A stretch of 64,000 nucleotides of DNA, from positions 248,001 through 312,000 of the forward strand of contig NZ_AMRL01000001.1 in NCBI RefSeq assembly GCF_000299935.1, read 5' to 3'. Below the pieces are notes generated by a model. That model did not search any database. It saw only the letters and a list, made by a program, of their open reading frames with translations, and had not been told where the DNA came from. The position numbers and the translations under genes are program-made. This document shows positions 20,789 through 29,153 of the stretch, piece after piece (position 1 is the stretch's first letter; each line of letters opens with the position of its first letter). The DNA is from Oceanibaculum indicum P24. Its GTDB lineage: Bacteria > Pseudomonadota > Alphaproteobacteria > Oceanibaculales > Oceanibaculaceae.

Positions 20789-21060
20789 TGACCGTGACCG
20801 TGACTCTCGCGGCGATCCTGCTGTCGCTCGCCGGTATCGTGCTGCTGACCGCGACCGACCCGAAGCGCCGCCGCGTGTTCGGCCTGCCCGATGCGAAGCA
20901 CCGCCCCGCCGTGCTGGCCTGCCTGCTGATCCTGGCCCCCGGTGTCGCCCTGCTGATCGCCGGCCAGTCCGCCGCCTTCGTCATGTGGCTGGCTGCCGTC
21001 CCGCTTGCCGGATGGGCACTGGCCGCCATCCCGCCGGGAGCGCTCGGCCGGAAGCGCTGA
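20785..21060 (+). CDS. DUF3325-type small membrane protein
   Basis: This 91-residue protein has three predicted membrane helices and the segment ATDPKRRRVFGLPDAK between the first two. That resembles the charged loop of DUF3325 proteins, which normally follow a PepSY membrane protein in iron-uptake operons. The ATG at 20785 overlaps the PepSY stop; a second ATG follows at once at 20788. Biochemical role unknown; a subunit of the PepSY reductase is the likely reading. Confidence 0.72.
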   Translation: MMTVTVTLAAILLSLAGIVLLTATDPKRRRVFGLPDAKHRPAVLACLLILAPGVALLIAGQSAAFVMWLAAVPLAGWALAAIPPGALGRKR

Positions 21061-21078
21061 TCGGGTCCGGCGCGGCAG

Positions 21079-21969
21079 TCACGCCCTTTCGAGAATGCCC
21101 CGGTAGAAATCGAGGAAGGCACGCAGGGCCGGCGGCACATAGCGCCGGCTGGGGTAATAGATGTGCCAGGCCGGCAGGGTTGCAGCATAGTCTTCCAGCA
21201 GTCGGACCAGCCGGCCGGCCTGGACATGCGGCTCGGTATAGTGCCGCGCCAGACGGGCAATGCCGGCGCCGGCAATCGCGGCGGAGACGACATGCCGTGC
21301 GTCGTTCAGGATCAGCCGGCCTTCGGGCGTCATCACGAATTCCACGCCCGCCACCTCGAAGCGCCAGGAGAAGATGACGCCGCTGGGAAAGCGAATCCGG
21401 ATGCAGTCATGACTGGCAAGGTCCTCAGGATGTAACGGCTGGCCGTGCCGCGCGAGATAGTCCGGGCTGGCCACGACATCATAGACCTCCGGCTTGCCGA
21501 GCGGCATGGCGATCATGTCATTCGCCATCTCCAGCCCCAGCCGGACGCCGGCATCGAAGCCTTCCGCCACGATATCGATGACCCGCGCGTCCGAGATGAG
21601 CTCCAGCGACACCCTGGGATAGGCCGCCAGGAAGGCCGGCGCATGGGGCATGATGAGATGTTCCAGGGCCGGTGCCGGCACGCTGACCCGCACCACGCCG
21701 GAGGGCTGGCCGCTCAGGCTTTTGACCTGGGCGATGGCTGACTGAACGTCTTCGAAGGCAGGCTCCAGAAGCGATACTAGCAATTCGCCGGCCTCGGTCG
21801 GCGAGACGCTGCGCGTCGTGCGGTTCAGCAGGCGCAGTCCCAGCTCCTCTTCGAGGTTCCGCACGGACTGGCTGAGCGCCGGGCCTGTCACGCCGCGCTC
21901 CTGGGCGGCCCGCCGGAAGCTGCGCGTCCGTGCCACCACCAGGAAAGCCTCCAAATCGGCATAGCGCAT
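21079..21969 (-). CDS. LysR-family regulator of ior copy 2
   Basis: This 296-residue protein starts MRYADLEAFLVVARTRSFRR, with the winged HTH continuing AAQERGVTGPALSQSVRNLE, then LLNRTTRSVSPTEAG. The rest is a LysR substrate-binding domain. I chose ATG 21969, which has GAGGGG upstream and fits the family start; ATG 21996 would add nine unmatched residues. It is divergent from the second IorAB pair, the usual position for a LysR activator of its neighbours. A 15-bp palindrome with LysR-box shape lies between them. Confidence 0.92.
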   Translation of the reverse strand: MRYADLEAFLVVARTRSFRRAAQERGVTGPALSQSVRNLEEELGLRLLNRTTRSVSPTEAGELLVSLLEPAFEDVQSAIAQVKSLSGQPSGVVRVSVPAPALEHLIMPHAPAFLAAYPRVSLELISDARVIDIVAEGFDAGVRLGLEMANDMIAMPLGKPEVYDVVASPDYLARHGQPLHPEDLASHDCIRIRFPSGVIFSWRFEVAGVEFVMTPEGRLILNDARHVVSAAIAGAGIARLARHYTEPHVQAGRLVRLLEDYAATLPAWHIYYPSRRYVPPALRAFLDFYRGILERA

Positions 21970-21994
21970 GGTCACCCCTCTATAGATAAATTTC

Positions 21995-22009
21995 ACTTAT
22001 CAAATAAGT
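21995..22009. promoter_or_regulatory. Candidate LysR box
   Basis: ACTTATCAAATAAGT is a perfect 6-3-6 palindrome in the 133-bp region between the LysR gene and ior copy 2. Its T-rich/A-rich halves and size match the T-N11-A style of LysR recognition sites. It lies 26 bases from the LysR start and 93 from the iorA start. Confidence 0.5.
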
Positions 22010-22036
22010 TAGGAAAGGCAAATTAAAGTTTTCGGT

Positions 22037-22091
22037 CCTTTCAGCAATAGTGAAGCGAACAGCCTCACCCCCGATCTTTTCCGCTGAAAGG
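22037..22091 (+). promoter_or_regulatory. Leader inverted repeat covering the iorA copy 2 ribosome-binding site
   Basis: CCTTTCAGC (22037-22045) can pair perfectly with GCTGAAAGG (22083-22091). The right arm contains most of the AAAGGA shine-dalgarno sequence (22087-22092) for the ATG at 22103. If both arms are transcribed, folding would hide the ribosome-binding site. The 37-base loop makes the pairing optional rather than certain. Confidence 0.4.
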
Positions 22092-22102
22092 ATGACGCCG
22101 AC

Positions 22103-22555
22103 ATGATCAGCCTGAGCATCAACAACCAGCGCGTTGACGTAGAGACCGACCCCGGCACGCCGCTTCTGTGGGTATTGCGGGAGCATCTCGGCCTCGTCGG
22201 GACGCGCTTCGGCTGCGGCGCCGGAATGTGCGGCGCCTGCACGGTCCATATCGATGGCACGGCGTACTTCGCCTGCCAGACCCCGGTGGGCGATGTGGCC
22301 GATGGCCAGGTGGTGACCATCGAGGGGCTGTCGGACCAGGGCGACCATCCGGTTCAGCGCGCCTGGATCGCCGAGCAGGTGCCGCAATGCGGCTACTGCC
22401 AGTCCGGGCAGATCATGCGCGCCGCCGCGCTGCTGGCGCGCAACCCGAAGCCGAGCCGGGAGGAGATTGTCGAGGAAATGTCGGCAAACCTCTGCCGCTG
22501 CGGCACCTATGCGCGCATCGTACGGGCCATCGAACGCGCAGCCGAGGAGGCCTGA
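22103..22555 (+). CDS. Isoquinoline 1-oxidoreductase-type 2Fe-2S subunit (copy 2)
   Basis: This 150-residue protein is a second IorA-type electron-transfer subunit. It has the ferredoxin-like cluster motif [18 protein letters not shown] with a later Cys in FACQ, and the helical cluster motifs [10 protein letters not shown] and [12 protein letters not shown]. It pairs with the molybdenum subunit that starts 3 bases after its stop. Length is normal. It differs clearly from copy 1 in sequence, so the two pairs are old paralogues rather than a recent duplication. Confidence 0.93.
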   Translation: MISLSINNQRVDVETDPGTPLLWVLREHLGLVGTRFGCGAGMCGACTVHIDGTAYFACQTPVGDVADGQVVTIEGLSDQGDHPVQRAWIAEQVPQCGYCQSGQIMRAAALLARNPKPSREEIVEEMSANLCRCGTYARIVRAIERAAEEA

Positions 22556-22558
22556 GCC

Positions 22559-24748
22559 ATGATCCTCAAGGACATGAAACCCACCCGCCGCGGCTTCCTG
22601 GCCGGCAGCGGCACCCTCGCCTTCGCATTGCTGGCGGGCGGCGGCGTTTCCGTCATCCGGTCGGCGGCTGCGGAGCCTGCTGCGGCCGGCATCCGGGATA
22701 TCAATGGCTGGGTCGTGATCGAGCCGGACGGGTCGATCCTCATCCGCTTCGGCGCCGCCGAAATGGGACAGGGCGTCAATACCTCGCTGCCGATGATCGT
22801 CGCCGAAGAGCTGGATGCCGGCTGGTCCACCGTGAAGGCGGAGCAGGTCAGCATGGACCCCGATGGCATTTTCGGGAATCCCGGCTTCGGCGGCATCCTG
22901 TTCTCGGCGGGCAGTTCCTCGCTCGAAGGCTATTTCCAGCATCTGCGGCGGGCCGGAGCCACCGCGCGGCGGGTGCTGATCCACAGCGCGGCGGCCCATT
23001 GGGGTGTCTCCCCCGAACAGGTCACGACAGACTCCGGCGTGGTGGTGAACACCGCATCCGGCGCCCGGATGGGCTATGGCGAAGTGGCAGCGTTGCCGGC
23101 AATCGTGACCGAGGTGCCGGCGGTCGCTGATGCCGATCTGAAACCCCGGAAGGACTGGCGCATCATCGGCTCCGATCCGGGCCGGCTCGACATACCGGGC
23201 AAGACCCGGGGGGCCGCAATCTACTCGATCGATATCCGGTTGCCCGGCATGCTCTATGCCGCCCAACTGCAGGCACCGGTCGAAGGCGAAACGCCGGTCA
23301 CCGTCTCGGACCGCGCGGCGCGCGACCTGCCCGGCGTGGTGCAGATCGTCAAACTCGCCAACAGCGTGGCCGTACTCGCGGAACGCTGGGAGACGGCGCT
23401 CGCCGCACGCGATCTGCTGGACGTCAGCTGGAGCGCGAATTCCGAGTTCCGCCAATACAGCAGCGATCGCGAACTGGAGGAGCTTTCCCGGGCGGTGGAC
23501 GACCCGTCGCTGCCCGCCTTCCCATGGGAAAGCCGGGGCGATGCCGTAACGGCGCTGGCGCAGGGCACACGGAAGCATGCCGCGACCTACAGCACCACCC
23601 ATCTCTACCATGCCCAGATGGAGCCGCTGAATGCCGTCGCCTCAGTTGATGCGGATGGCAAGGGCGCGGAAGTCTGGCTGGGAACGCAAAGCCAGACGAT
23701 CTCCATCGGCGTGGCCACCGCCGTCCTGGGGACGACGCCTGACCGTATCCGCTTTCACGCCATGCAGATGGGCGGTGCCTTCGGCCGCCGGACCGTCTTC
23801 GCCCGCGACCTGCTGCGCGATGCGCTGCTGCTGTCGCGCGCGGCGGGACGGCCGGTGAAGCTGATGTGGACCCGGGAGGATGATGTGAAGAATGGCTGGC
23901 TGCGGCCGGCAACGGTCCATCGCCTCGAAGCGACGCTCGACGCCGATGGCACTGTCACGGCAATGCGCCACCGCGTCGCCTCGCCGTCGATCCTGCAATT
24001 CGCCTTTCCGCAACGCTGGAACCCGGAGACCGGTCGCGATGTCCTGGTCATGGAAGGCACCGAGAGTACCGACTACGCGATCCCGGATTTCCGCGCGGAG
24101 CATGTCATCACCCCGCGCCGCTGCCGCGTCTCGGCATGGCGTGGAATCGGCTGGGCCCCGAACTGCTTTGCCCGCGAATGTTTCATCGACGAGCTGGCGG
24201 AACAGGCCGGCAGCGATCCAGTCGCCTTCCGCCGGAAGCTGCTGCGCGACAGCCCGCGCGGCCTGGCGGTACTGGACGCCGTAGTCGCCATGGCCGGCTT
24301 CGGAAAGGCACCGCAGGGGCGCGCCCATGGCCTTTCCTTCGCCGGCTACAAGGAAACAAGGGGTGCCGGCGTCGCGGAAGTATCGGTCGAGAATGGCCGG
24401 TTCCGCGTGCATCGCTTCTGGGCAGCGGTCGATCCGGGCTTCGCCGTGCACCCGGACAATCTGCGGGCACAGGTCGAAGGCGGCATCCTGTTCGGGCTGT
24501 CCTCCCTGATGCGCGAACGCGCAAGCTATACGGATGGCATGATCGACCAGAGCAATTTCTACGATTATGAGCCGATCCGTATCGGCGAGATCCCGAAGAT
24601 CGAGGTGCGGATCGTCGAGTCCGACTCGGCCCCCAGCGGCGCGGGCGAGATCGGCGTCCCGATGACCGGCGCGGCCGTGGCGAATGCCATAAGGCTGCTG
24701 ACCGGCACGGCCCCGCGGCAGATGCCGTTCAACCTGGAACAGTCCTGA
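22559..24748 (+). CDS. Isoquinoline 1-oxidoreductase-type molybdenum subunit (copy 2)
   Basis: This 729-residue IorB-type large subunit has a twin-arginine signal (KPTRRGFLAGSGTLAFALLA). It also has the MoCo-binding segments AEMGQGVNTSLPMIVAEEL and MGGAFGRRTVFARD, and the C-terminal GAGEIGVPMTGAAVANAIRL with the expected Glu. It should hydroxylate N-heteroaromatics or oxidise aldehydes in the periplasm, together with the 2Fe-2S subunit just upstream. The ATG at 22559 follows GAGGAGGCCTGAGCC, and the Tat motif falls at a normal distance. Control is probably by the divergent LysR protein. No cytochrome or maturation gene accompanies it. Confidence 0.9.
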   Translation: MILKDMKPTRRGFLAGSGTLAFALLAGGGVSVIRSAAAEPAAAGIRDINGWVVIEPDGSILIRFGAAEMGQGVNTSLPMIVAEELDAGWSTVKAEQVSMDPDGIFGNPGFGGILFSAGSSSLEGYFQHLRRAGATARRVLIHSAAAHWGVSPEQVTTDSGVVVNTASGARMGYGEVAALPAIVTEVPAVADADLKPRKDWRIIGSDPGRLDIPGKTRGAAIYSIDIRLPGMLYAAQLQAPVEGETPVTVSDRAARDLPGVVQIVKLANSVAVLAERWETALAARDLLDVSWSANSEFRQYSSDRELEELSRAVDDPSLPAFPWESRGDAVTALAQGTRKHAATYSTTHLYHAQMEPLNAVASVDADGKGAEVWLGTQSQTISIGVATAVLGTTPDRIRFHAMQMGGAFGRRTVFARDLLRDALLLSRAAGRPVKLMWTREDDVKNGWLRPATVHRLEATLDADGTVTAMRHRVASPSILQFAFPQRWNPETGRDVLVMEGTESTDYAIPDFRAEHVITPRRCRVSAWRGIGWAPNCFARECFIDELAEQAGSDPVAFRRKLLRDSPRGLAVLDAVVAMAGFGKAPQGRAHGLSFAGYKETRGAGVAEVSVENGRFRVHRFWAAVDPGFAVHPDNLRAQVEGGILFGLSSLMRERASYTDGMIDQSNFYDYEPIRIGEIPKIEVRIVESDSAPSGAGEIGVPMTGAAVANAIRLLTGTAPRQMPFNLEQS

Positions 24749-24788
24749 CGCAATCTTGCGCCCCCTGACCCCGCCCCTGACCCCGCCC

Positions 24789-24820
24789 CTGGACCCTACG
24801 AATATCCGCCGTGGCTCTAG
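24789..24820 (+). promoter_or_regulatory. Candidate MocR operator before the aminotransferase gene
   Basis: Two half-sites in direct repeat, TGGACCCTA (24790) and TGGCTCTAG (24812), start 22 bp apart, two helical turns. The same arrangement with an identical CCGTGGCTCTA lies upstream of the MocR gene at 27704-27734. Direct repeats about two turns apart are the known style of MocR/GabR operators. The site is 61-92 bases before the start codon, upstream of a likely -10 near CATACT (24859), so activation fits. Confidence 0.6.
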
Positions 24821-24880
24821 GGGCGGCGCGGCTGTGAGAGTAGCTGTCAGGAAAGCGTCATACTTTCCGAGGACCGGCTC

Positions 24881-26197
24881 ATGACCCACATGCCCATCAC
24901 CATGGACAATCACTGGCTGCCCTTCACCAACAACCGGCTGTTTCATCAGGAGCCGCAGATCTTCGCGCGGGCGAAGGGCGTGCGCTACTGGACGCCGGAG
25001 GGCCAGGAAATCCTCGACGGGTCGTCCGGCCTGTTCTGCTCCGCCGCCGGGCATGGCCGGCCGGAGATCGCCGAGGCGGTCCACAAGCAGCTGATGGAGT
25101 TGGACTACACACCGCATTTCCAGCGCGCCGCCCCGGTCTCCTTCGAGCTGGCGCGCCGCCTGGCGGAAATCCTGCCGGAGGGCATCGACCGGCTGTTCTT
25201 CGGCTCCTCCGGATCGGAGGCCGTCGACAGCGCGATGAAGATCTGCCTCGCCTATCACCGGGCGCGCGGCGAGGCCCAACGCACCCGCTTCGTCTCCCGC
25301 TCCTGGGGCTATCACGGCGTCAATCTGGGCGGCACCTCGCTGGCCGGCATGGTCGGCAACCGCCGCGACTTCTCCGGCGTCACCTGCGATGTCGTGCATA
25401 TGCGCCACACCTGGAACGAGGAGCAGCGCTTCACCCGCAGCCAGCCGGAAGACGGCGCGCATCTGGCCGACGATCTGGAGGATATGTGCAAGACCTATGG
25501 CGGCGAGACCATCGCCGCCGTGTTCGTCGAGCCGATTGCCGGCTCCATCGGCACCATCGTGCCGCCGAAGGGCTATCTGCAGCGGCTGCGCCAGATCGCC
25601 GACAAGTACGGCATCCTGCTGGTGTTCGACGAGGTCATCACCGGCTTCGGGCGCACCGGCTCTGCCTTCGCCTCGCAGGAATTCGGCGTCACCCCGGACG
25701 TCATCACCATGGCGAAGGCGCTGACCAACGGCACCATCCCGATGAGCGCCGTCGCGGTGAAGACGGAAATCCAGAAGACCGTCATCGCCTCGGTCACGGC
25801 GGACCGGCCGGAACTGATGCATGGCTACACCTATTCCGCCCATCCGGTCGCCTGCGCCGCCGCCCTGGCCGCGCTGGACATCTACCGCGACGAGAAGCTG
25901 TTCGAGCGCGGCAAGTCCCTGTCCGATACCTTCCTGGATGGCGTGTTCGGCCTGCGCAACCTTCCGCAGGTCTATGATCTGCGCGGCCATGGCATGATGG
26001 CCGGCATCCAGCTGACGCCGGGCAAGGCGCCGGGCGAGAAGGGCTCCATCGTGCAGCGCCTGCTGTTCAAGGACGGGCTGCATGTGAAGGCAACCGGCGA
26101 TGCGCTGATCTTCGCGCCGGCGCTGGTCAGCGAGGAATCTGACCTGGAACAGATGGTCGACAGCCTGCGCCGGGTGCTGGGCCGCAGCGACCTCTAG
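24881..26197 (+). CDS. Class III omega-aminotransferase (pyruvate-type)
   Basis: This 438-residue protein is a full-length class III PLP aminotransferase. Seen: WTPEGQEILDGSSGLFCSAA; RLFFGSSGSEAVDSAMKICL for cofactor phosphate binding; SWGYHGVNLGG; LLVFDEVITGFGRTGSAF with the conserved Asp; and ITMAKALTNG with the PLP lysine. The overall wording is that of omega-amino-acid:pyruvate aminotransferases, which take beta-alanine, GABA or polyamine-derived amines. It lies tail to tail with a MocR regulator and near a polyamine-type ABC transporter, which suggests amine catabolism. The final TAG overlaps the MocR stop in a CTAG. Confidence 0.9.
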   Translation: MTHMPITMDNHWLPFTNNRLFHQEPQIFARAKGVRYWTPEGQEILDGSSGLFCSAAGHGRPEIAEAVHKQLMELDYTPHFQRAAPVSFELARRLAEILPEGIDRLFFGSSGSEAVDSAMKICLAYHRARGEAQRTRFVSRSWGYHGVNLGGTSLAGMVGNRRDFSGVTCDVVHMRHTWNEEQRFTRSQPEDGAHLADDLEDMCKTYGGETIAAVFVEPIAGSIGTIVPPKGYLQRLRQIADKYGILLVFDEVITGFGRTGSAFASQEFGVTPDVITMAKALTNGTIPMSAVAVKTEIQKTVIASVTADRPELMHGYTYSAHPVACAAALAALDIYRDEKLFERGKSLSDTFLDGVFGLRNLPQVYDLRGHGMMAGIQLTPGKAPGEKGSIVQRLLFKDGLHVKATGDALIFAPALVSEESDLEQMVDSLRRVLGRSDL

Positions 26198-27678
26198 CCC
26201 TTCAGGTCGCGGACGATCCCGGCCAGCAGCTTCAGCCCTGGCTCGATGGCTTCCAGCGGAATGGCGGCGAAGCCGAGGCGCAAGCGGTTCGCTGGCGGGT
26301 CGGCGCGCAGGTAGTGCACGTCGCCCGGCTCCACCAGCAGCCCGGCCTGCGCGGCGCGGGCCGCCACCTCCCGCGCCGACATGCCTTTGGGCAGGGTCAG
26401 CCAGATGGCCGAGCCGCCGGTCGTCATCGTCACGTCGCAGTCCGGCAGCAGCCGGGCGGCGGCGGCGAGCATGGTCTGCCATTTCTTCGACAGGCTGGCG
26501 CGCTGGCGGCGGATATGGGCGTCGAAATGCCCCTCTGCCAGGAAGATCGCCATGGCCCGCTGGTCCAGCGTGGAGGTGTGCCGGTACATCAGCCGGCGCA
26601 ACGCCCGCAATTCCGCGATCAGCGGCTGTTCGGCAACGATGAAGCCGAGGCGCAGCCCCGGAAACAGCGGCTTCGACAGGCTGCCGACATGGATCACCCG
26701 GCCGCTCTGGTCGAAGCTCTTCAGCGCCGGGCGCTGCGGGCCGACGAAGTTCAGCTCATGCTCGTAATCATCCTCCAGGATCAGGAAATCGTGGCGCTCC
26801 GCCGCTGAGAGCAGCGACATCCGCCGGTCCACCGTCATGGTCACGCTGGTCGGCGACTGGTGGCCTGGCGTGACATAGACAAGGCTGGCGCCGGCCAGCG
26901 CCTCGGTCACGCGGATGCCGTTGCCATCCACCTCATGCGCGCGCAGCACTGCCCCATGCGACAGGAAGATGTTGCGGGCATCGACATAGCCCGGCTCCTC
27001 CATATCGACCCGCGTGCCCGGCCCGCACAGCAGCACCGCGACCAGATAGAGCGCATTCTGCGCCCCGACGGTGACCAGCAGATTCTCCGGCTCGGTGCGG
27101 AAGCCGCGCTGCGGCAGCACCCGGCGGATGATCTGCTCGACCAGCATGGAATCGTCGGCGTCGATATGGTCCGCCATCCAGTCCCTTGAATGCAGCGTAG
27201 TGCCGGCAATGCGCACGCAATCCCGCCAGCGGCTGAGGGAGGTCTTGTCCGGTGCTGTCTGGCCATAGATGAAGGGATAGGGGAAATCGTGCCAGTTGGC
27301 CGGCTTCACGATGTTCTGCTGGCCGGAGAAGGACCGCCGCAGCCGGTGGCCGAAATCGACCGAGGAGGCCGCCGCCGGGATCAGGTTCCGCGCCCGGTCA
27401 TCCACCTTGATGTGGAGCTGTTCGCGGACATAGCGCTCATCGATGAAATAGCCGCGCCGGTTGACGGACTTCAGATAGCCGTCCTCGGCCAGCCGCTCAT
27501 AGACCAGCGTCACCGTGTTGCGAGAGACCCTGATGCGCTGCGCCATCACGCGCGTGGCCGGCAGCGGTTCGTGAAACGGCAGGGCGCCGGCCAGAATCGC
27601 CTCCACCAGCCGCTCCTGAATCTGCTGCTGCAGACGCTTGGCGGGATCGAGCGGCGCTGCGAAGAAGCGCTCTAGCAT
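26194..27678 (-). CDS. MocR-family regulator (GntR HTH plus aminotransferase-like domain)
   Basis: This 494-residue protein has an N-terminal GntR-type winged HTH (AAPLDPAKRLQQQIQERLVE, PLPATRVMAQRIRVSRNTVT, LAEDGYLKSVNRRGYFIDE). A fold type I aminotransferase-like domain follows, with FLILEDDYEHELNF and the PLP lysine motif GSLSKPLFPGLRLGF. MocR proteins bind PLP and sense amines or amino acids. It is divergent from the polyamine-type ABC transporter and convergent with the aminotransferase, and matching 22-bp-spaced direct repeats precede both its own gene and the aminotransferase. It probably controls all three. Confidence 0.94.
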   Translation of the reverse strand: MLERFFAAPLDPAKRLQQQIQERLVEAILAGALPFHEPLPATRVMAQRIRVSRNTVTLVYERLAEDGYLKSVNRRGYFIDERYVREQLHIKVDDRARNLIPAAASSVDFGHRLRRSFSGQQNIVKPANWHDFPYPFIYGQTAPDKTSLSRWRDCVRIAGTTLHSRDWMADHIDADDSMLVEQIIRRVLPQRGFRTEPENLLVTVGAQNALYLVAVLLCGPGTRVDMEEPGYVDARNIFLSHGAVLRAHEVDGNGIRVTEALAGASLVYVTPGHQSPTSVTMTVDRRMSLLSAAERHDFLILEDDYEHELNFVGPQRPALKSFDQSGRVIHVGSLSKPLFPGLRLGFIVAEQPLIAELRALRRLMYRHTSTLDQRAMAIFLAEGHFDAHIRRQRASLSKKWQTMLAAAARLLPDCDVTMTTGGSAIWLTLPKGMSAREVAARAAQAGLLVEPGDVHYLRADPPANRLRLGFAAIPLEAIEPGLKLLAGIVRDLKG

Positions 27679-27703
27679 GCGCCACAGGCGCGGTTGTCAG
27701 TCC

Positions 27704-27735
27704 CTGGCCCCATAGTTTTCAACCCGTGGCTCTAA
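27704..27735. promoter_or_regulatory. Candidate MocR operator between mocR and the ABC transporter
   Basis: Half-sites TGGCCCCATA (27705) and TGGCTCTAA (27727) begin exactly 22 bp apart, as at 24789-24820, and CCGTGGCTCTA (27724-27734) is identical in both places. It lies 26 bases upstream of the MocR start and about 150 bases upstream of the binding-protein gene. Autoregulation plus control of transport is the likely use. Confidence 0.6.
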
Positions 27736-27886
27736 GCCGCCTTGTTGCGGAGCAATAAGATTTTTGCAGTGCGGCAACGAAATCACAAGAACAGACACGC
27801 ACCGGGACAGACAGCACCCCGCGCCAAAGCGGGGGCGGCAATCGGCGGCACATTGAGGCCAGCCGGATAGAACAGGAGAATGGGAC

Positions 27887-29026
27887 ATGCGGAAAATCAG
27901 CTTCGGGACCAGTCTGGGACGGCGGACCTTCCTGAAATCCACGGCACTGGCCGGCGCCGGCCTTGCCATGCCGGCCATCGTCAGCCGGCGCGTGCTGGCC
28001 TCGTCGGGCGAGATCAACATCATGATGTGGTCGGACTATCTGCCGGAAAGCTTCGTGAAGGGCTTTTCCGACAAGACCGGCATCAAGATCAACTTCACCG
28101 GCATCGGCTCGAACGACGAGATCATCAACAAGCTGCGCGCCACCAATGGCGAGGGCTTCGACATCGTCACCCCGACGGTGAACCGCAACCCGCTATGGGC
28201 CGAGCTGAACCTGCTGCAGCCCTTTGACATGAAGCGGGTGCCGCTGGACAAGGTCAACCCGGCGATGGCGCTGGGCGAGGCGCACTGGAATTTCGGCGGC
28301 AAGGGCACGCACTGGCTGCCGCATATCTGGGGCACCGAGGGCGTGGCCTGGCGCACCGACGCGTTCAAGCCGGCTGGCGAGTTCCCCAGCTATTACGATG
28401 TCTGGGACGAGGCCAATGCCGGCAAGACCATGGGCCGCGCCCATTCGATGATGCTGGGCCTCGGCCTGGGGCTGGAGCGGCGCGGCGAGATGGCGCCGGG
28501 CTCGATCTGGGCAGCCTACAAGGACGAGACCAAGATGAAGGAGGTCTGGACCAAGCTGACCGAGACCGCCATCGCCAAGAAGAAGAACATCAAGCTGCTG
28601 TGGAACGATGCCGACGCGCAGAAGAACGGTCTGCTGAATGAGGGCGTCATTGTCGGCCAGACCTGGGACGGCCCACCCATTGCGCTGAAGACCGCCGGCG
28701 AGCCGGTCATGTACCGCGCCCCGGTCGAGGGCGCGATGGCCTGGGTGGACGGCCTCGCCATGCCCGTCGGTGCCAAGAATATCGACCAGATCTACGCCTT
28801 CATCGAAGCCGCCTACGACGCCAAGCTGGCCGGCGAGGCGATCAAGAGCCACGGCTATAACTCGCCGGTCCTGGGCGCCGACAAGTATGGCGGCGAGGTC
28901 TATGCCAAGAATTTCGCCGATGCCTATCCCGGCGACGCGCTGGCCAAGCTGAACCCCTGGCCGGCGGAAATGCCCTGGTACGCCAAGACACGCACGGAGT
29001 TCGTGAACAAGTTCATGAGCGCCTGA
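27887..29026 (+). CDS. Polyamine-type ABC transporter substrate-binding protein
   Basis: This 379-residue protein starts with a twin-arginine signal (GRRTFLKSTALAGAGLAMPA), so it is exported to the periplasm. The mature part has the PotD/PotF-type opening INIMMWSDYLPESFVKGFSD and TPTVNRNPLWAELNLLQPFD, then HIWGTEGVAWRTDAF. Family 1 binding proteins of this type carry spermidine, putrescine or related cations, and sometimes other small organic ions. The ATG follows AGGAGAATGGGAC. A strong GC hairpin lies between this gene and the ATPase gene, so it is probably made in excess over the membrane parts. Its MocR-controlled neighbours support an amine substrate. Confidence 0.88.
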   Translation: MRKISFGTSLGRRTFLKSTALAGAGLAMPAIVSRRVLASSGEINIMMWSDYLPESFVKGFSDKTGIKINFTGIGSNDEIINKLRATNGEGFDIVTPTVNRNPLWAELNLLQPFDMKRVPLDKVNPAMALGEAHWNFGGKGTHWLPHIWGTEGVAWRTDAFKPAGEFPSYYDVWDEANAGKTMGRAHSMMLGLGLGLERRGEMAPGSIWAAYKDETKMKEVWTKLTETAIAKKKNIKLLWNDADAQKNGLLNEGVIVGQTWDGPPIALKTAGEPVMYRAPVEGAMAWVDGLAMPVGAKNIDQIYAFIEAAYDAKLAGEAIKSHGYNSPVLGADKYGGEVYAKNFADAYPGDALAKLNPWPAEMPWYAKTRTEFVNKFMSA

Positions 29027-29038
29027 CCCTGATCCCGT

Positions 29039-29080
29039 CCGGTCCCGGCTGCCTTTCGCACAGAGGGGCGGCCGGGCCGG
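29039..29080 (+). other. Post-binding-protein hairpin in polyamine ABC operon
   Basis: CCGGTCCCGGCTGCC (29039-29053) pairs with GGCGGCCGGGCCGG (29067-29080), with one bulged base and one G-U pair, giving about 14 bp. It starts 12 bases after the stop of the binding-protein gene and 74 bases before the ATPase gene. No T-run follows. Such hairpins typically protect or partly terminate the upstream message. Confidence 0.55.
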
Positions 29081-29109
29081 AAGCGATGCGTGCGACGCGG
29101 CCTCTGCGA

Positions 29110-29144
29110 TTATCCGGCTGCGGCGCCTCCACATCACCGGATAA
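29110..29144 (+). other. Second inverted repeat before the ATPase gene
   Basis: TTATCCGG (29110-29117) and CCGGATAA (29137-29144) are an 8-bp perfect inverted repeat, ending 9 bases before the ATPase start codon. The right arm lies next to the AAGGG ribosome-binding site, so pairing could reduce ATPase translation. Alternatively it marks a processing site. Confidence 0.35.
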
Positions 29145-29153
29145 GGGTGTGCA

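Noticed and set aside
24766-24792. Tandem CCCCTGACCCCG-like repeat considered as a structured or mobile element
   Set aside because: Only about two and a half short copies are present, with no flanking repeats or array; the notable signal nearby is the 22-bp-spaced direct repeat.
23642-26482. 946-residue minus-strand frame across iorB copy 2 and the aminotransferase
   Set aside because: It crosses two well-supported genes and the control region between them, with no domain of its own.
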